Shown here piece by piece: positions 42,093 to 52,200 of a stretch of 64,000 bases of DNA. Position 1 is the stretch's first letter; each line of letters starts with the position of its first letter. The position numbers were made by a program, and so were the translations under genes. The DNA lies in NCBI GenBank assembly GCA_036273735.1, contig DASUHA010000089.1:1-64000 (forward strand), in the 5' to 3' direction. This DNA comes from 13-2-20CM-66-19 sp036273735 (GTDB lineage: Bacteria > Pseudomonadota > Gammaproteobacteria > Steroidobacterales > Steroidobacteraceae). Under the pieces are notes generated by a model. The model was not told where the DNA came from. It was given only the letters and a program-made list of their open reading frames with translations, and made no database searches.

Positions 42093-45000
42093 AGCTCGCG
42101 AAAGATGCCGAGCAACGGGAAGTAGAGCGCCGCGCGCACCGGCTGCGGTCCGAGGCCCCGGGCGAGCGCGGCGTACTTCTCGAGTTGCCCCCGATAGCGC
42201 TCGAGCTCCCGGCCGATGAAGTCATCGAGGCGACCGCCTTCGTGAGGGCTGGTCTTGAAATCGATGACCCAGCGCGTGCCGCCGCGGTCGACGAACGAGC
42301 GATCGATCACGACATTGGTGAGCCTGCCGTCCGCCATCCCCGTGAGCGCGAGCTCACTGCCCGCCTCGCCGTGCTCGCCGGAGAGAATCCAACGCCCTCT
42401 TTCATCCTCGACGGTCCGGGTCAACGCTTCGACGACATCTGCCGCAGCTCGCGCGAGATCGCGCTCCGCTACGCCGTGGCGACGCAGTTGCTCGCGATAA
42501 AATCCGGCCCGCGACTCGACCCACGCGCACGAAGGCAACTCCGCGGCGGCTGAGAACTCCTGCAGTGCTGCATGCACGACAGTGCCGATGTGACGGCGCG
42601 TTTCGCCCGCCCAACTGAATTCCAACGTCTCGAGCGGGCGCTGCGCGAGCGGCAGATGCGTGAGATGCGGTGCGGGGGGGAGCTCCCGCGGAGCCCAACC
42701 CGATATCAGCCTGCGCAGCGGAGCGCGGGGCTGTGCGCCGGCGAAGAGCTCGAGCTGATCGTCGCTCGGGATGGCGGATGCGGTCTGCGCGGGCGGGGCC
42801 TGAAAAACGCCCTCGAGCACGGGCCAGAGAGAGGCCAGAAGCGTCCTCGGTCGGGGAACTACGAGTCCGCCGGCCCGGGGCGTCGGCGCCGCATAGAGGT
42901 GGAGCGACCGCCGGGCGCGCGTGGCCGCGACATACAGCAGCCTCACCTGCTCATTGGCGGCTCGAATGGCGGTCAGGCGCCTGAGAAATGCCGTGACCTC
43001 TCCCGGCGCCTCATCGCCGATCACCGGCGCCGGTGCCATGATGAGGTCACTTCGCTCCTCCTCCTCCCTGCGCGGCAGATCGAGCCAGCGCAAGAGCGGC
43101 TCGCGTCCACGATTGCGCTCACGATCGAGACAGGGTACCAACACGTGATCGAACTCGAGGCCTTTGGCGCCGTGGATCGTCAGGACCTGCACCGGCGCAG
43201 CCGTGCGCGCCCGCGGCTGGGCATAGAGATTGGCCAACACGGAATCCAACGTGCCGATTCCACTCCACTCGCCCGCCGCCGTGCGCTCACTCAGGGCATC
43301 GAAGAAAGCGCGCGCGTGTCGCAGCTCCTCCAGCGGATACGAGTCGGCGGCACCAAGGGCCACCCACACGCCTTCCAACCATTGCGCAAGCGGTAACTGC
43401 TCACGCTGAGAGAGACCTTCTTCGAGCACGCGCGTGACCCGCTCGAGCCGCGCACGCTCGTCCGCGGGACATTCCTCCAGCCGATCCGCCTCGTGCAGCG
43501 CCTCGCAGATGAGCCGCGCATCGCCTCGAGCGGAGAACCGCGTCAGCGTTGCCAGCGACACTCCGCACCACGGCGCCCTGAGGACCGCGAGCCACGCGGT
43601 ACGGTCGCCGAGATGGCAGAGCGCCCGGGTGAGCGCGACGAGATCGCGCACTACCGGCACCTCCGCGAGTGGCACGAGATCGACACCGATGGCATCGATG
43701 CCAGAGCTGCCCAACGCCGCGACAACGGCCTGCGCATGCGAACGCGCAGCCACCAGGATCGCAATGCTCGCCTTGGGATCGTGCGCCTTGAGATCCGCGA
43801 CTCTGGCCACGATCGCCTCGGTCTCGGCCGCGCGGTCGTCTGCGCCGAGCAGGCGCAGCTCGATGGGTCGCGCGTCATCCGCCGGCTCCTCGGTCCTGCC
43901 CGCGAGACTCGGCGTGAAAGCCACGGCGCTCGCGCGCAGATCGTCCGCCTCGGGGAAGAGCCGCCCGAAGGTGTCGTTCGTCCAATCGATGAGCGCCGGC
44001 GCCGAGCGGAAATTGCGCAGCAACTGCAGCGGCGTCAGCCGCACGGAGCCGATGCCGAGATCACGTGCGCGCAGGAAACATCCGACCTCCGCCTCGCGGA
44101 ACTGATAGATCGACTGCATCGGATCGCCGACGACGAAGAGCGTGCGGCCATCGCCCGCCTCCCAGCCCACGGTCAGCGCCTCGAGGAGCTCGAGTTGCGA
44201 CACGGAGGTATCCTGAAACTCATCGACCAGGATGTGCCGCAAGGAAAGGCCGGTCCGGAGGGCAAGGTCGGTCGGCAACCCCGACTCTGCGAGCGCCGCC
44301 CGCGCAGCGCCCGCGATGTAGGTGTGGTCCACGCGGCCATCGAGTGAGAACAGCGCCTGCAGTTGCGCCGCGGCGGCGCGCAGCACTCGCGACAAAGCCG
44401 CAAGGGCCGCTGCATCCTCCGTCCCGAGATCCGGGCTCGGAAGCGAGGCCACCTCGAGCAGCGTCTCGCGCGCCGCCGGCACGGTACCCAGGCGCTCGAT
44501 GCAGATCTTCAATGATTCCTTGCCGGCGCTACTCTCGAATCCCACCCCCTGCCTGCGGGTGATCGCCTTGCGCCAGTCACCCTCCTTGGTGAGCGTGAGT
44601 CGCACCAGAGCCTTCCAGGATTCGAGACAGCTCGCCTGCGGCTCGAGCGGCCCCATGCCGGGCAGGCGCTCCGCCTGCGCGCAGACATCCGAGCCCAATG
44701 ATCGGCGGGCCAGCGCGAGGCGGTCCTCCACGATCCGCTTCAGACTCGAGGTGACGCGCCGGCACAGGGCGTCGGGCTCCTCACTCAACACGTGCGGCAG
44801 CCAATGAGCGCGCTGCCTGAGCATATCGGCGAGCAGGCGCTCGACGTGGCCCCATCGGTTGTCCAGCCGCTCGAAGAGGAGCTCGAGGTCCCTGGAGAGC
44901 TCCGCATCCTCTTCCGCTGCAAACAGAGTCTCGCGTGCGGCGCGCAGATACAGCTCTTCGGGACGCGAGCTGACGGCCAGGTCGCTGCCGGCGCGAGCCG

Positions 45001-45418
45001 TGACCGGAAGCTGACTCGCCAGCCTGAAGTTGAAGGAATCGATGGTCTGGATGCGCAGCCGGCCAGGATCCTGTGCAAGCCGCCAGCCGCGCTCCTGCGA
45101 GCGCGCGAGCGCCGCGGCCGCGAGCTGCCGCAAGCGATCCGCCTGTCCGCCGTCAGCGATTTCGCCACGCAGGGCCCTGAGAACCCGGGTACGCATCTCC
45201 GCCGCCGCGCGGCGGGTGAAGGTGATCGCGAGGATCTCCTCCGGCTCATCGACCACCGCCAGGAGTCGCAACAGTCGTTGCGTGAGCACCGTGGTCTTGC
45301 CTGAGCCTGCCGGCGCCTGCAGGATGATCGAGAGATCGGGGTCGATCGCCCGCTCGCGTGCCAGGTCATCGGCCTCAGCGGGACCGAGGGCCTCCATGCT
45401 CGAGAGGCTATTCGTCAT
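42086..45418 (-). CDS. AddA-like UvrD helicase-nuclease
   Basis: The ATG at 45418 with a GGGGGA ribosome binding site gives 1110 residues. Superfamily 1 helicase motifs: APAGSGKTTVLTQRLL (about 35), ITFTRRAAAEMR (Ia), LVDEFQDTS (II), VVGDPMQSIYQFREAEV (III), TIHGAKGLEFDHVLVPCL (V) and LLYVAATRARRSL (VI). A C-terminal RecB-type PD-(D/E)XK nuclease is visible as GTVVHAALQEF and GGTRWVIDFKTS. It forms the subunit pair with the Fe-S nuclease gene just upstream, the AddA role. It is most likely a double-strand-break processing machine. Confidence 0.88.
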   Translation of the reverse strand: MTNSLSSMEALGPAEADDLARERAIDPDLSIILQAPAGSGKTTVLTQRLLRLLAVVDEPEEILAITFTRRAAAEMRTRVLRALRGEIADGGQADRLRQLAAAALARSQERGWRLAQDPGRLRIQTIDSFNFRLASQLPVTARAGSDLAVSSRPEELYLRAARETLFAAEEDAELSRDLELLFERLDNRWGHVERLLADMLRQRAHWLPHVLSEEPDALCRRVTSSLKRIVEDRLALARRSLGSDVCAQAERLPGMGPLEPQASCLESWKALVRLTLTKEGDWRKAITRRQGVGFESSAGKESLKICIERLGTVPAARETLLEVASLPSPDLGTEDAAALAALSRVLRAAAAQLQALFSLDGRVDHTYIAGAARAALAESGLPTDLALRTGLSLRHILVDEFQDTSVSQLELLEALTVGWEAGDGRTLFVVGDPMQSIYQFREAEVGCFLRARDLGIGSVRLTPLQLLRNFRSAPALIDWTNDTFGRLFPEADDLRASAVAFTPSLAGRTEEPADDARPIELRLLGADDRAAETEAIVARVADLKAHDPKASIAILVAARSHAQAVVAALGSSGIDAIGVDLVPLAEVPVVRDLVALTRALCHLGDRTAWLAVLRAPWCGVSLATLTRFSARGDARLICEALHEADRLEECPADERARLERVTRVLEEGLSQREQLPLAQWLEGVWVALGAADSYPLEELRHARAFFDALSERTAAGEWSGIGTLDSVLANLYAQPRARTAAPVQVLTIHGAKGLEFDHVLVPCLDRERNRGREPLLRWLDLPRREEEERSDLIMAPAPVIGDEAPGEVTAFLRRLTAIRAANEQVRLLYVAATRARRSLHLYAAPTPRAGGLVVPRPRTLLASLWPVLEGVFQAPPAQTASAIPSDDQLELFAGAQPRAPLRRLISGWAPRELPPAPHLTHLPLAQRPLETLEFSWAGETRRHIGTVVHAALQEFSAAAELPSCAWVESRAGFYREQLRRHGVAERDLARAAADVVEALTRTVEDERGRWILSGEHGEAGSELALTGMADGRLTNVVIDRSFVDRGGTRWVIDFKTSPHEGGRLDDFIGRELERYRGQLEKYAALARGLGPQPVRAALYFPLLGIFRELQ

Positions 45419-48086
45419 CGATCCCCCGCAGCCCTTCCTCGGGCTCATCATCCGTGGCGATCAGACTATCGCCCACGCGGCAGACGCTCGCGACGTGGCA
45501 GAAATCGCAGGCTCCAGGCTTCGGATCCACCAGCGCCTGTCCAGCCGCGAAGGCCGCCGCCAGCCGCTCCACGAGGTGGTGCCATTCCCGGACGCGCGCC
45601 TGCCACGCCTCCCCCGATTGTCCAGCCGCAGTCTTCAAACCTGCCACCTTCGGCAGCAACTCCTCGCTGGCGGCAATGCCGTCGTATCTGACCTCTCTTG
45701 CCGTGACGTTGACGGTCGCCATGGCGACGACATCCTCGCCCACTGCAGCCAGGTACGCGAGAAGCTGCGGATGCGACGGCCGATCTCCGTACCAATCGGG
45801 ACTCACCCGCCTGCCGCTCTTGTAGTCGAGAATCGCGATGCCGCCGCTCTCGAGCGCATCGAGGCGATCGATGCGCAGGCGCAGCTCCTGCCCCGCCACC
45901 CGAAGCCGCGAGTCGTACTCGGTATGCCTCACGCGAAAAGGAGCGCGCCCGCGCTCGATCTCGAGCAGCCGGCGGATGAGCCGTGCGGTGCGGCGGCATT
46001 CCCGCGCCAGCGCCGGACGGGGAACCGAGTCCTCACCCGCCGCTGCGAGTGAGACCGCGGCCGCCTCGACACAACTCCTCACCCACTCATCGAGCACCTG
46101 CGGCGCGAGCGCAATCAGCGCGCGCGAGTCACCGAGCCGTTCCCACAGTTGCTGCAGGGCGGCGTGCAGGAGCTGCCCGCGGGCATCAGGTGCAATGCCC
46201 GGCTCCGGCACGCCGATCACCTGGCTTCCCAGCCTGAGCTCCGCGTAGGCGCGGAAAGGACATTGGTTCTGCAGCTCGAGACTGCGAGTGCCCGAGGGCA
46301 GCGGAAGCTGGGAGTTCCACGTGACCCCGACATCATCGCGCCACTCCGTGAGCAACCCCGAACGGTGAAGCCGCGCCGGGAGCCATATCGAGCCCCGTGC
46401 CTTCACACTCCGTCGCGCGGCGGGCCGCCACTCCTCGAGCAACGGGCTGGGCAACAATTCGATGTCCTGCGCACGGGCCGGCGCACTGAGCACCAACTCC
46501 GCGGCCGCGGCACGCCAGGCCGCGATGAGCGCCCGTGCTTCCTCCAAACGGCCGGCAGCCGTCGCGGCGGGCCAACCGGCCGCAATCTGCGCGGCCAGCG
46601 GCAGAAACGGATCGGGCGCGACCGGCTGCGGGAAGGTCTCCGCATTGAGTCCGGCAACCCACAGGCCGTCGTAACGGGCCACGGGGTCCGCGTACGCAGG
46701 GGAAATGGTCACCGTCGCATCATCATCCGAGGGCCGGTACGGGCTCAGCGCCGCTCTTTCCGTCAGCCAGCGTACGGCGATATCGAAAGTCAGCGTTTGG
46801 GCCGCGGCCGAAAGCTCGCCCAGCTCCTCGAGCAGCTCATGGAAGCGCGCGAGTGTCTGTTGCTCGGCGCTGCCGCGCGTGCGGGCTCCGGGCCAGCCGA
46901 GGATCGTCAGCGCCGCCTCGAAGCTCTCCGACCACTCCCGCGGGTTTGCCGCGCTCGCACGCACCGACCCGGCCGCCCCTTCCAGGCGCGCGCTGGCCGC
47001 TTTCGCCGGCCCCGCGAGCGCGGCGGGCGCCCGGCGCAGCGCTGCCAGGAGAGATCCGAGATCGAGCCGCAACCGGCCCTGCTGCCGCAGCCACAGATCG
47101 AGCGCGGCACGCGCCGCGGAGTCCGGCTCGGACCACCAGGGTGCCCGCAGCCATTCGAGGAGGCTCTCTACGCCTACGGCCTCTCCTGCGAGCAGCGCGA
47201 GGCTCGCGAGCGCATGAGCGATCATCGGCAGGCTCGCAAGGGGCTGACCGCCCTCGATGGCCACGAGCGACCGAGCTTCGTATCCCGGGAAGCTCTGTTG
47301 GATCAGGGCCGCCAGCCGCTCGCGCCGGCCGGCCGATCCAGGCAGCAGGACGAGCAGGCGCGCATCCGCTTGCGCGGTGAGCCGCCGTAGACACCACTCG
47401 GCGATGCGCTCGAGCTCATCACGCTCATCGGCCGGTGTCACCACCTGCGGCGAAACCAACACGGGGGCAGCAGCGCGCGGCGCATACGAGGTCTCGAACC
47501 CGTGTTGCGCACGGCCCGCGGCAATCGATTGCAAGCGCGGCGATGGCGCGATGAAGCCTGCGAGCACGACCGGCCGCTCATCCCCGAGACACGGCAGCCT
47601 CGGCAAAGCCGCCGACAGCGGTGCAGCTCCCAGGGCACCACAGCGTTGCAACACGGCGCGGTGCACTTTTCCGAGCAGGCCCGCCTCGGTGTCGGCGGGC
47701 TCGGCAATCGCGTGCAGGTCGATGCGCAGATCCGCCGCGAGCGCGCTTGCACGGCGCAGCGATTCCGCGAGCGACACGCGGTTGACGAGGTCGATACTCT
47801 CCGTGGCCTCGGCCGTGCATTGCCGATAGAGGAGCCACTCCTCGGCCGTGGAAAGCAGTCGCGGCACACTGCGGTTGCGCGCGCCGTCGGCCGCATAGCG
47901 CTCGATCTCGCGCGTCAGCCAGACCTCGAGCGGCAACACGTCCGGGCTCGCCCACACGCGCCTGCCGCGTGCGAGCTGCGCTGCCGAGTAGGCCAAGCCC
48001 AGTGCATGCGCCCTCTGCCGCGAAGGCACGAGCACCGTGCCTCCGTTCTCGAGGACTGCGTTGAGATGGCTCGGAATATTCAGCAA
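45408..48086 (-). CDS. AddB-like PD-(D/E)XK nuclease with Fe-S cluster
   Basis: An 892-residue protein starting at TTG 48086. It is of the family often called 'probable DNA repair protein', with an inactivated helicase-like N-terminus and a RecB-type nuclease at the end: DARGQLLHAALQQLW, LRLRIDRLDALESGGIAILD, YKSG. One Cys before the nuclease core (LQNQCPFRAYA) plus three at the C-terminus in CDFCHVASVC (C-x2-C-x5-C) match the four-Cys Fe-S cluster of AddB. Its stop overlaps the helicase start by 11 nt. Together they form an AddAB-like complex. Confidence 0.85.
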   Translation of the reverse strand: MLNIPSHLNAVLENGGTVLVPSRQRAHALGLAYSAAQLARGRRVWASPDVLPLEVWLTREIERYAADGARNRSVPRLLSTAEEWLLYRQCTAEATESIDLVNRVSLAESLRRASALAADLRIDLHAIAEPADTEAGLLGKVHRAVLQRCGALGAAPLSAALPRLPCLGDERPVVLAGFIAPSPRLQSIAAGRAQHGFETSYAPRAAAPVLVSPQVVTPADERDELERIAEWCLRRLTAQADARLLVLLPGSAGRRERLAALIQQSFPGYEARSLVAIEGGQPLASLPMIAHALASLALLAGEAVGVESLLEWLRAPWWSEPDSAARAALDLWLRQQGRLRLDLGSLLAALRRAPAALAGPAKAASARLEGAAGSVRASAANPREWSESFEAALTILGWPGARTRGSAEQQTLARFHELLEELGELSAAAQTLTFDIAVRWLTERAALSPYRPSDDDATVTISPAYADPVARYDGLWVAGLNAETFPQPVAPDPFLPLAAQIAAGWPAATAAGRLEEARALIAAWRAAAAELVLSAPARAQDIELLPSPLLEEWRPAARRSVKARGSIWLPARLHRSGLLTEWRDDVGVTWNSQLPLPSGTRSLELQNQCPFRAYAELRLGSQVIGVPEPGIAPDARGQLLHAALQQLWERLGDSRALIALAPQVLDEWVRSCVEAAAVSLAAAGEDSVPRPALARECRRTARLIRRLLEIERGRAPFRVRHTEYDSRLRVAGQELRLRIDRLDALESGGIAILDYKSGRRVSPDWYGDRPSHPQLLAYLAAVGEDVVAMATVNVTAREVRYDGIAASEELLPKVAGLKTAAGQSGEAWQARVREWHHLVERLAAAFAAGQALVDPKPGACDFCHVASVCRVGDSLIATDDEPEEGLRGIDDE

Positions 48087-48116
48087 TACACGAACTTAGC
48101 GCTAATTCTTGCGCTC

Positions 48117-49412
48117 TTACTTGAAGCGCGAGGTCGCCTCGACCACATTACTGGGCGCAGCAGCCTCGCCGGACGGAGCGGTGGCAGCGGCGCTCGCATA
48201 GCTCTGCAGAAGCTCTTCGATGCGCGAAAACACCACCCGTAGCATTGCCGGATCGGGAAGCGTAGTGACCCGAAAATGGTTGCGGTATGGCACGTTGAAG
48301 CTCACGCCCGGCGCCACCAGCACGTGCTTCTGCTCGAGCAGATCGAGCGCGAACTTCTGATCGTCGAAGGCCGGCAGCTCGGCGGCATCGACGCCGACGA
48401 AGGCATACATCGCCCCCTTCGGGGGTGCCAACTCGAGAAACCGGCTGCTGCCGGTCGCGCTCAGAATGGTCCGCCGCGACTCAAAGAGGCGCCCACCGGG
48501 GCTGACGAGATCCTTCACGCTTTGGTAGCCACCGAGCGCCGTCTGCACCGCCCACTGCGAAAGCACGTTGCTGCAGAGGCGCAGTGAGCTCAAGAGCTCG
48601 AGCGCGCTCAGATAATCTGCCGCGGCGCGGGTGCGGCCGGAGAAGACCGCCCAGCCGACCCGGTAGCCGCAGGCCCGGTAAACCTTTGAGAGACCGGAGA
48701 GCGTGGCGCACAGGGTGTCGTGCACCAGGGTCGCCATGGGCACGAACTCGGCATCGTCGTAGACCATCTGATCGTAGATCTCATCGCTGAAGACGACGAG
48801 CCCGCAGCGCTCCGCGAGCTGCGCCAGCGCCTCGAGCACCGGCCGGGGATAGACGGCGCCCGTCGGGTTGTTGGGATTGATGACGACGATGGCGCGCGTA
48901 CGCGGTGTGACGAGGCGCGCGAGCTCCTCCGGATCGGGCACGAAGCCGTTTTCCGGCCGGCAGGGGTAGTGCACCACCCGCCCGCCGTTGAGCGTGACGG
49001 CGGCCGTCCAGAGCGGATAGTCGGGGCTCGGCACCAGCACCTCATCACCGCTGTTGAGGAGCGCGCGCAGAACGAGATCGATGAGCTCGCTCACGCCATT
49101 GCCGATGAACACCTCCTCGGCGGTGACTCCGGAGACACCCCTCGCCTGCTGCTGCATCACCACCGCCTCACGCGCCGGGAAGATGCCCTTCTGGTGGCAA
49201 TAGCCCTCAGCCTCCGAGAGGTTCTCGATCATGGCGAGACGCATGGTCTCCGGCGTACGGAACCCGAATGCCTTCGGGTTGCCGATGTTGAGGGAAACGA
49301 TCTCATAGCCCTGCCGCTCGAGCTCGTGCGCGCGCCGCGCCAGGCGGCCGCGAATCTCATAACGCACGTGGCGGAGGCTATCGCTCGGTCGAATGCTGAC
49401 GTCGGGCTTCAT
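48117..49412 (-). CDS. alaA: AlaA-like aminotransferase (class I/II)
   Basis: A 431-residue PLP enzyme. It has SLNIGNPKAFGFRTPE, EGYCHQKGIFPAREAVVMQQ, VFIGNGVSELIDLVLRALL, INPNNPTGAVYP and the PLP-Lys in SGLSKVYRACGYRVGW (about 244). The N-terminus and GNPKAFGF match the AlaA/YfbQ glutamate-pyruvate aminotransferase family. The C-terminal tail adds about 15 Ala/Ser-rich residues. It is 15 nt after the ABC ATPase stop, so it is in the same operon as the peptide importer. Confidence 0.85.
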   Translation of the reverse strand: MKPDVSIRPSDSLRHVRYEIRGRLARRAHELERQGYEIVSLNIGNPKAFGFRTPETMRLAMIENLSEAEGYCHQKGIFPAREAVVMQQQARGVSGVTAEEVFIGNGVSELIDLVLRALLNSGDEVLVPSPDYPLWTAAVTLNGGRVVHYPCRPENGFVPDPEELARLVTPRTRAIVVINPNNPTGAVYPRPVLEALAQLAERCGLVVFSDEIYDQMVYDDAEFVPMATLVHDTLCATLSGLSKVYRACGYRVGWAVFSGRTRAAADYLSALELLSSLRLCSNVLSQWAVQTALGGYQSVKDLVSPGGRLFESRRTILSATGSSRFLELAPPKGAMYAFVGVDAAELPAFDDQKFALDLLEQKHVLVAPGVSFNVPYRNHFRVTTLPDPAMLRVVFSRIEELLQSYASAAATAPSGEAAAPSNVVEATSRFK

Positions 49413-49427
49413 CGGGTTTCCTGCACC

Positions 49428-51308
49428 TCACTGAGGAAGGATACCATCGGCCAGCTCCCGGAACCGGTGACAGGCGATGTGGCACGGGCCCGGCGCTTCC
49501 TCCCATACAGGCATCCGCGCCGCGCACTCCTGGATGGCATGAGGACACCGCCCACGAAATACGCAGCCTGCAGCCGCTGCACCCTCTTCCTGCTCCAGCG
49601 GCTCGCCGAGACGCGCAAGCGCCAGGCGCCCCGGCTGCACGTCCGGGTCCACCACCGGCACGGCATCCAGCAGGGCATGCGTGTAGGGATGCAACGGGCG
49701 CGTGAAGAGCGTCTGCGTGTCGGCGAGCTCCATCATGCGTCCGCGATATAGGACGAGGACCCGATCGCAGAGCCGTCTCACCACCGCGAGATTGTGGCTC
49801 ACGAAGAGGATCGACATCCCATGCTCGCCTTTGAGACTCGCGAGCAGATCGAGAATCTGCGCCTGCACGGAGACATCGAGCGCGCTCACCGGCTCATCGC
49901 AGACGAGCAGCCGCGGCCCCAGGATCATCGCGCGCGCGATGCCGACGCGCTGGCACTGGCCCCCGGAGAGCTCGTGCGGGTAACGGCTCATCAGCTCCTG
50001 ACCCAAGCCAACACGCACGAGCATCTGCTCCACCCGGCGCCCGCGCGCCTCGGTCCCGAGATGAGGCTCGTGGACCTCGAGTGGCTCCGAGACGATCCGA
50101 CCGATCGTCATGCGCGGATCCAGGCTCGCGAGCGGGTCCTGGAAGACGATCTGCAGGTCGCGGCGCAAGTGCTTGAGCTCCTGCGCCGACAGAGCCGAGA
50201 GTGATTGCCCCAGCCAGGTCACGCGGCCCGCGCTCGGACGGATGAGCTGCAGTGCCGCCCGCGCGAGGGTCGATTTCCCGGAGCCCGACTCGCCCACCAC
50301 GCCCAGCGCCTCTCCCGGATACAGCTCGAAGCTGACATCGTGGAGCGCCGGCAGCACGCGACTGCCCACGCGCCACGCGCCAGGGCTCGAATACTCAACG
50401 GCGAGCGAGGAGATGCCGAGGGTGACACCCCCGGCAGCGGGCGCAGCGCTAGCGCTCGCGTGGCCGGTACCGGCCCCAGGGTTTGATGCTTGCCCCGAAG
50501 GAGACATGGCCGCGACGGTCGATTTCGGTGGGAGCGTAAGACGCGGCACCCTTTCCAACAGGTCGCGTGTATACGCATTTCGTGGGGTCTTCAACACCGC
50601 GGCGGCGCTATCCATTTCGACGATGCGTCCGGCCTGCATGACGGCAATCCGGTCGGCGACACCTGCCACCGCACCGAAGTCGTGCGTGATCAACACCATC
50701 GCCATGCCGCTTTCGCGCTTCAGCTCCACGAGCAGCGCCAGGATCTGCGCCTGGATGGTGACATCGAGCGCCGTCGTCGGCTCATCGGCGATGAGCAGCT
50801 CGGGCCCACACGCGAGCGCAATCGCGATCATGACTCTCTGCCGCATCCCGCCGGACAGCTCGTGCGGATGTTGACGCATCCGGCGCGCCGGCTCCGGGAC
50901 GTGCACCCGCTCCAACAGCGCGAGCGCCTTCCGCCGTGCCTCGCGCCAGCTCGTGCCGCAATGCCTGACGATGGGCTCGGCGATCTGCTCCCCGATACGC
51001 AGGTGCGGCGTGAGCGAAGTCATCGGGTCCTGGAAGACGAGCCCGATCCGGGCACCGCGGATGCGGTCGAGGTCCCTCTCCGGGCGGCCGATGAGCGGCT
51101 CACGGCCGAGTTGAGCACTGCCGGTGACCCGGGCCGTCGCAGGCAGGAGGCCGAGCGTCGCCAGGAAGAGTTGACTCTTGCCGGCGCCGGATTCGCCCAC
51201 CACCCCGAGACACTCGCCGCGCCGCACGGTGATCGACACGTCCTCGACCGCTGACACGGCTCCCTGGGGCGTGACGAAGGTGACACCGAGCTGCGTGATG
51301 CGCAGCAC
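49428..51308 (-). CDS. Oligopeptide-type ABC transporter, double ATP-binding protein
   Basis: The GTG at 51308 is chosen because GGAAGGAAAGG lies just upstream and it avoids overlap with the permease; an open frame reaches 51365. The 626-residue product carries two full ABC domains: GESGAGKSQ, LSGGMRQRV and LLIADEPTTALD in the first, and GESGSGKST, LSGGQCQRVGIARA and LLVCDEPVSALD in the second. Both have the C-terminal oligopeptide/dipeptide extension (CVFRGRCPHA at the very end). This is a DppD-DppF fusion that powers import with the two permeases upstream. Confidence 0.93.
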   Translation of the reverse strand: MLRITQLGVTFVTPQGAVSAVEDVSITVRRGECLGVVGESGAGKSQLFLATLGLLPATARVTGSAQLGREPLIGRPERDLDRIRGARIGLVFQDPMTSLTPHLRIGEQIAEPIVRHCGTSWREARRKALALLERVHVPEPARRMRQHPHELSGGMRQRVMIAIALACGPELLIADEPTTALDVTIQAQILALLVELKRESGMAMVLITHDFGAVAGVADRIAVMQAGRIVEMDSAAAVLKTPRNAYTRDLLERVPRLTLPPKSTVAAMSPSGQASNPGAGTGHASASAAPAAGGVTLGISSLAVEYSSPGAWRVGSRVLPALHDVSFELYPGEALGVVGESGSGKSTLARAALQLIRPSAGRVTWLGQSLSALSAQELKHLRRDLQIVFQDPLASLDPRMTIGRIVSEPLEVHEPHLGTEARGRRVEQMLVRVGLGQELMSRYPHELSGGQCQRVGIARAMILGPRLLVCDEPVSALDVSVQAQILDLLASLKGEHGMSILFVSHNLAVVRRLCDRVLVLYRGRMMELADTQTLFTRPLHPYTHALLDAVPVVDPDVQPGRLALARLGEPLEQEEGAAAAGCVFRGRCPHAIQECAARMPVWEEAPGPCHIACHRFRELADGILPQ

Positions 51309-51324
51309 CGTGCCCTTTCCTTCC

Positions 51325-52200
51325 TCAGTGTCCGGTGGGATCGAGCGCATCGCGCAGGCCATCACCGAGAAGATTGAAGCACAGGAGCAGCGCGATCAGG
51401 ACCCCCGCAGGCACGAGCAGCAGCCACGGCGCCGTCAGCATCTGCCGCGCCCCGTTGTTGATGAGGCTCCCCAGGCTCGCGAGCGGCTCCTGCACACCGA
51501 GCCCGAGAAAGCTGAGGAAGCTCTCGTAGGTGATGAGCTCCGGGATGGTCAGGGCCGCATAAACCACCACCGTACCGGCAACGTTGGGCAGGATGTGCCG
51601 GGCGAGAATCGCCGGCGTGCCGAGACCCGTCGCACGCGCCGCCTCGATGAATTCACGCCGCTTGAGCGACAGCGTCTGACCGCGTACGACCCGCGCCATC
51701 GTCAGCCAGCCCACCGCACCGATGGCTATCAGCAGCATGACGATACTGCCGCGGCCGAAAACCGTAGCGAGGATGATCACGACAAAGAGATACGGCAACG
51801 CATACAACACGTCTACCGCCCGCATCATCCACGAATCCGTACGGCCCCCCACATAACCTGCAACCGCGCCCCAGGCGACCCCGATCCCGACGCTCACCGC
51901 GGTCGCGAGCACCCCGATGAGCAGCGACAGGCGCAGGCCGTAGAGCGTGCGCACGTAAAGATCCCGGCCCAGAGGATCGGTGCCGAGCCAGTGAGCGGCG
52001 GTCAGCCCCGGCCCAATGGAGATATGCCTCCAGTCGAGCGCATCGTAGGAGTAGGGACTCAGCCACGGACCTGCGAGCGCGAATACCGCGAGCGCCGCGA
52101 TCGCGAGCGCCGCGCCCAGCGCTAGCCGGTTCTCCCGCAGGCGGCGCACGCCGGGGCGCGCCCGCACCGGACTGATCGCGAGCGATTGCGCCTCAGTCAT
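51325..52200 (-). CDS. Oligopeptide-type ABC transporter permease (OppC/DppC-like)
   Basis: A 291-residue membrane protein. N-terminal TM (about 27-45), then the GTDPLGRDLYVRTLYGLRLS region and four or five more helices, with the EAA-like loop EAARATGLGTPAILARHILP. It ends with FNLLGDGLRDALDP, the typical OppC/DppC C-terminus. It overlaps the upstream permease stop by 8 nt. Substrate is predicted to be di- or oligopeptides, based on the family. Confidence 0.93.
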   Translation of the reverse strand: MTEAQSLAISPVRARPGVRRLRENRLALGAALAIAALAVFALAGPWLSPYSYDALDWRHISIGPGLTAAHWLGTDPLGRDLYVRTLYGLRLSLLIGVLATAVSVGIGVAWGAVAGYVGGRTDSWMMRAVDVLYALPYLFVVIILATVFGRGSIVMLLIAIGAVGWLTMARVVRGQTLSLKRREFIEAARATGLGTPAILARHILPNVAGTVVVYAALTIPELITYESFLSFLGLGVQEPLASLGSLINNGARQMLTAPWLLLVPAGVLIALLLCFNLLGDGLRDALDPTGH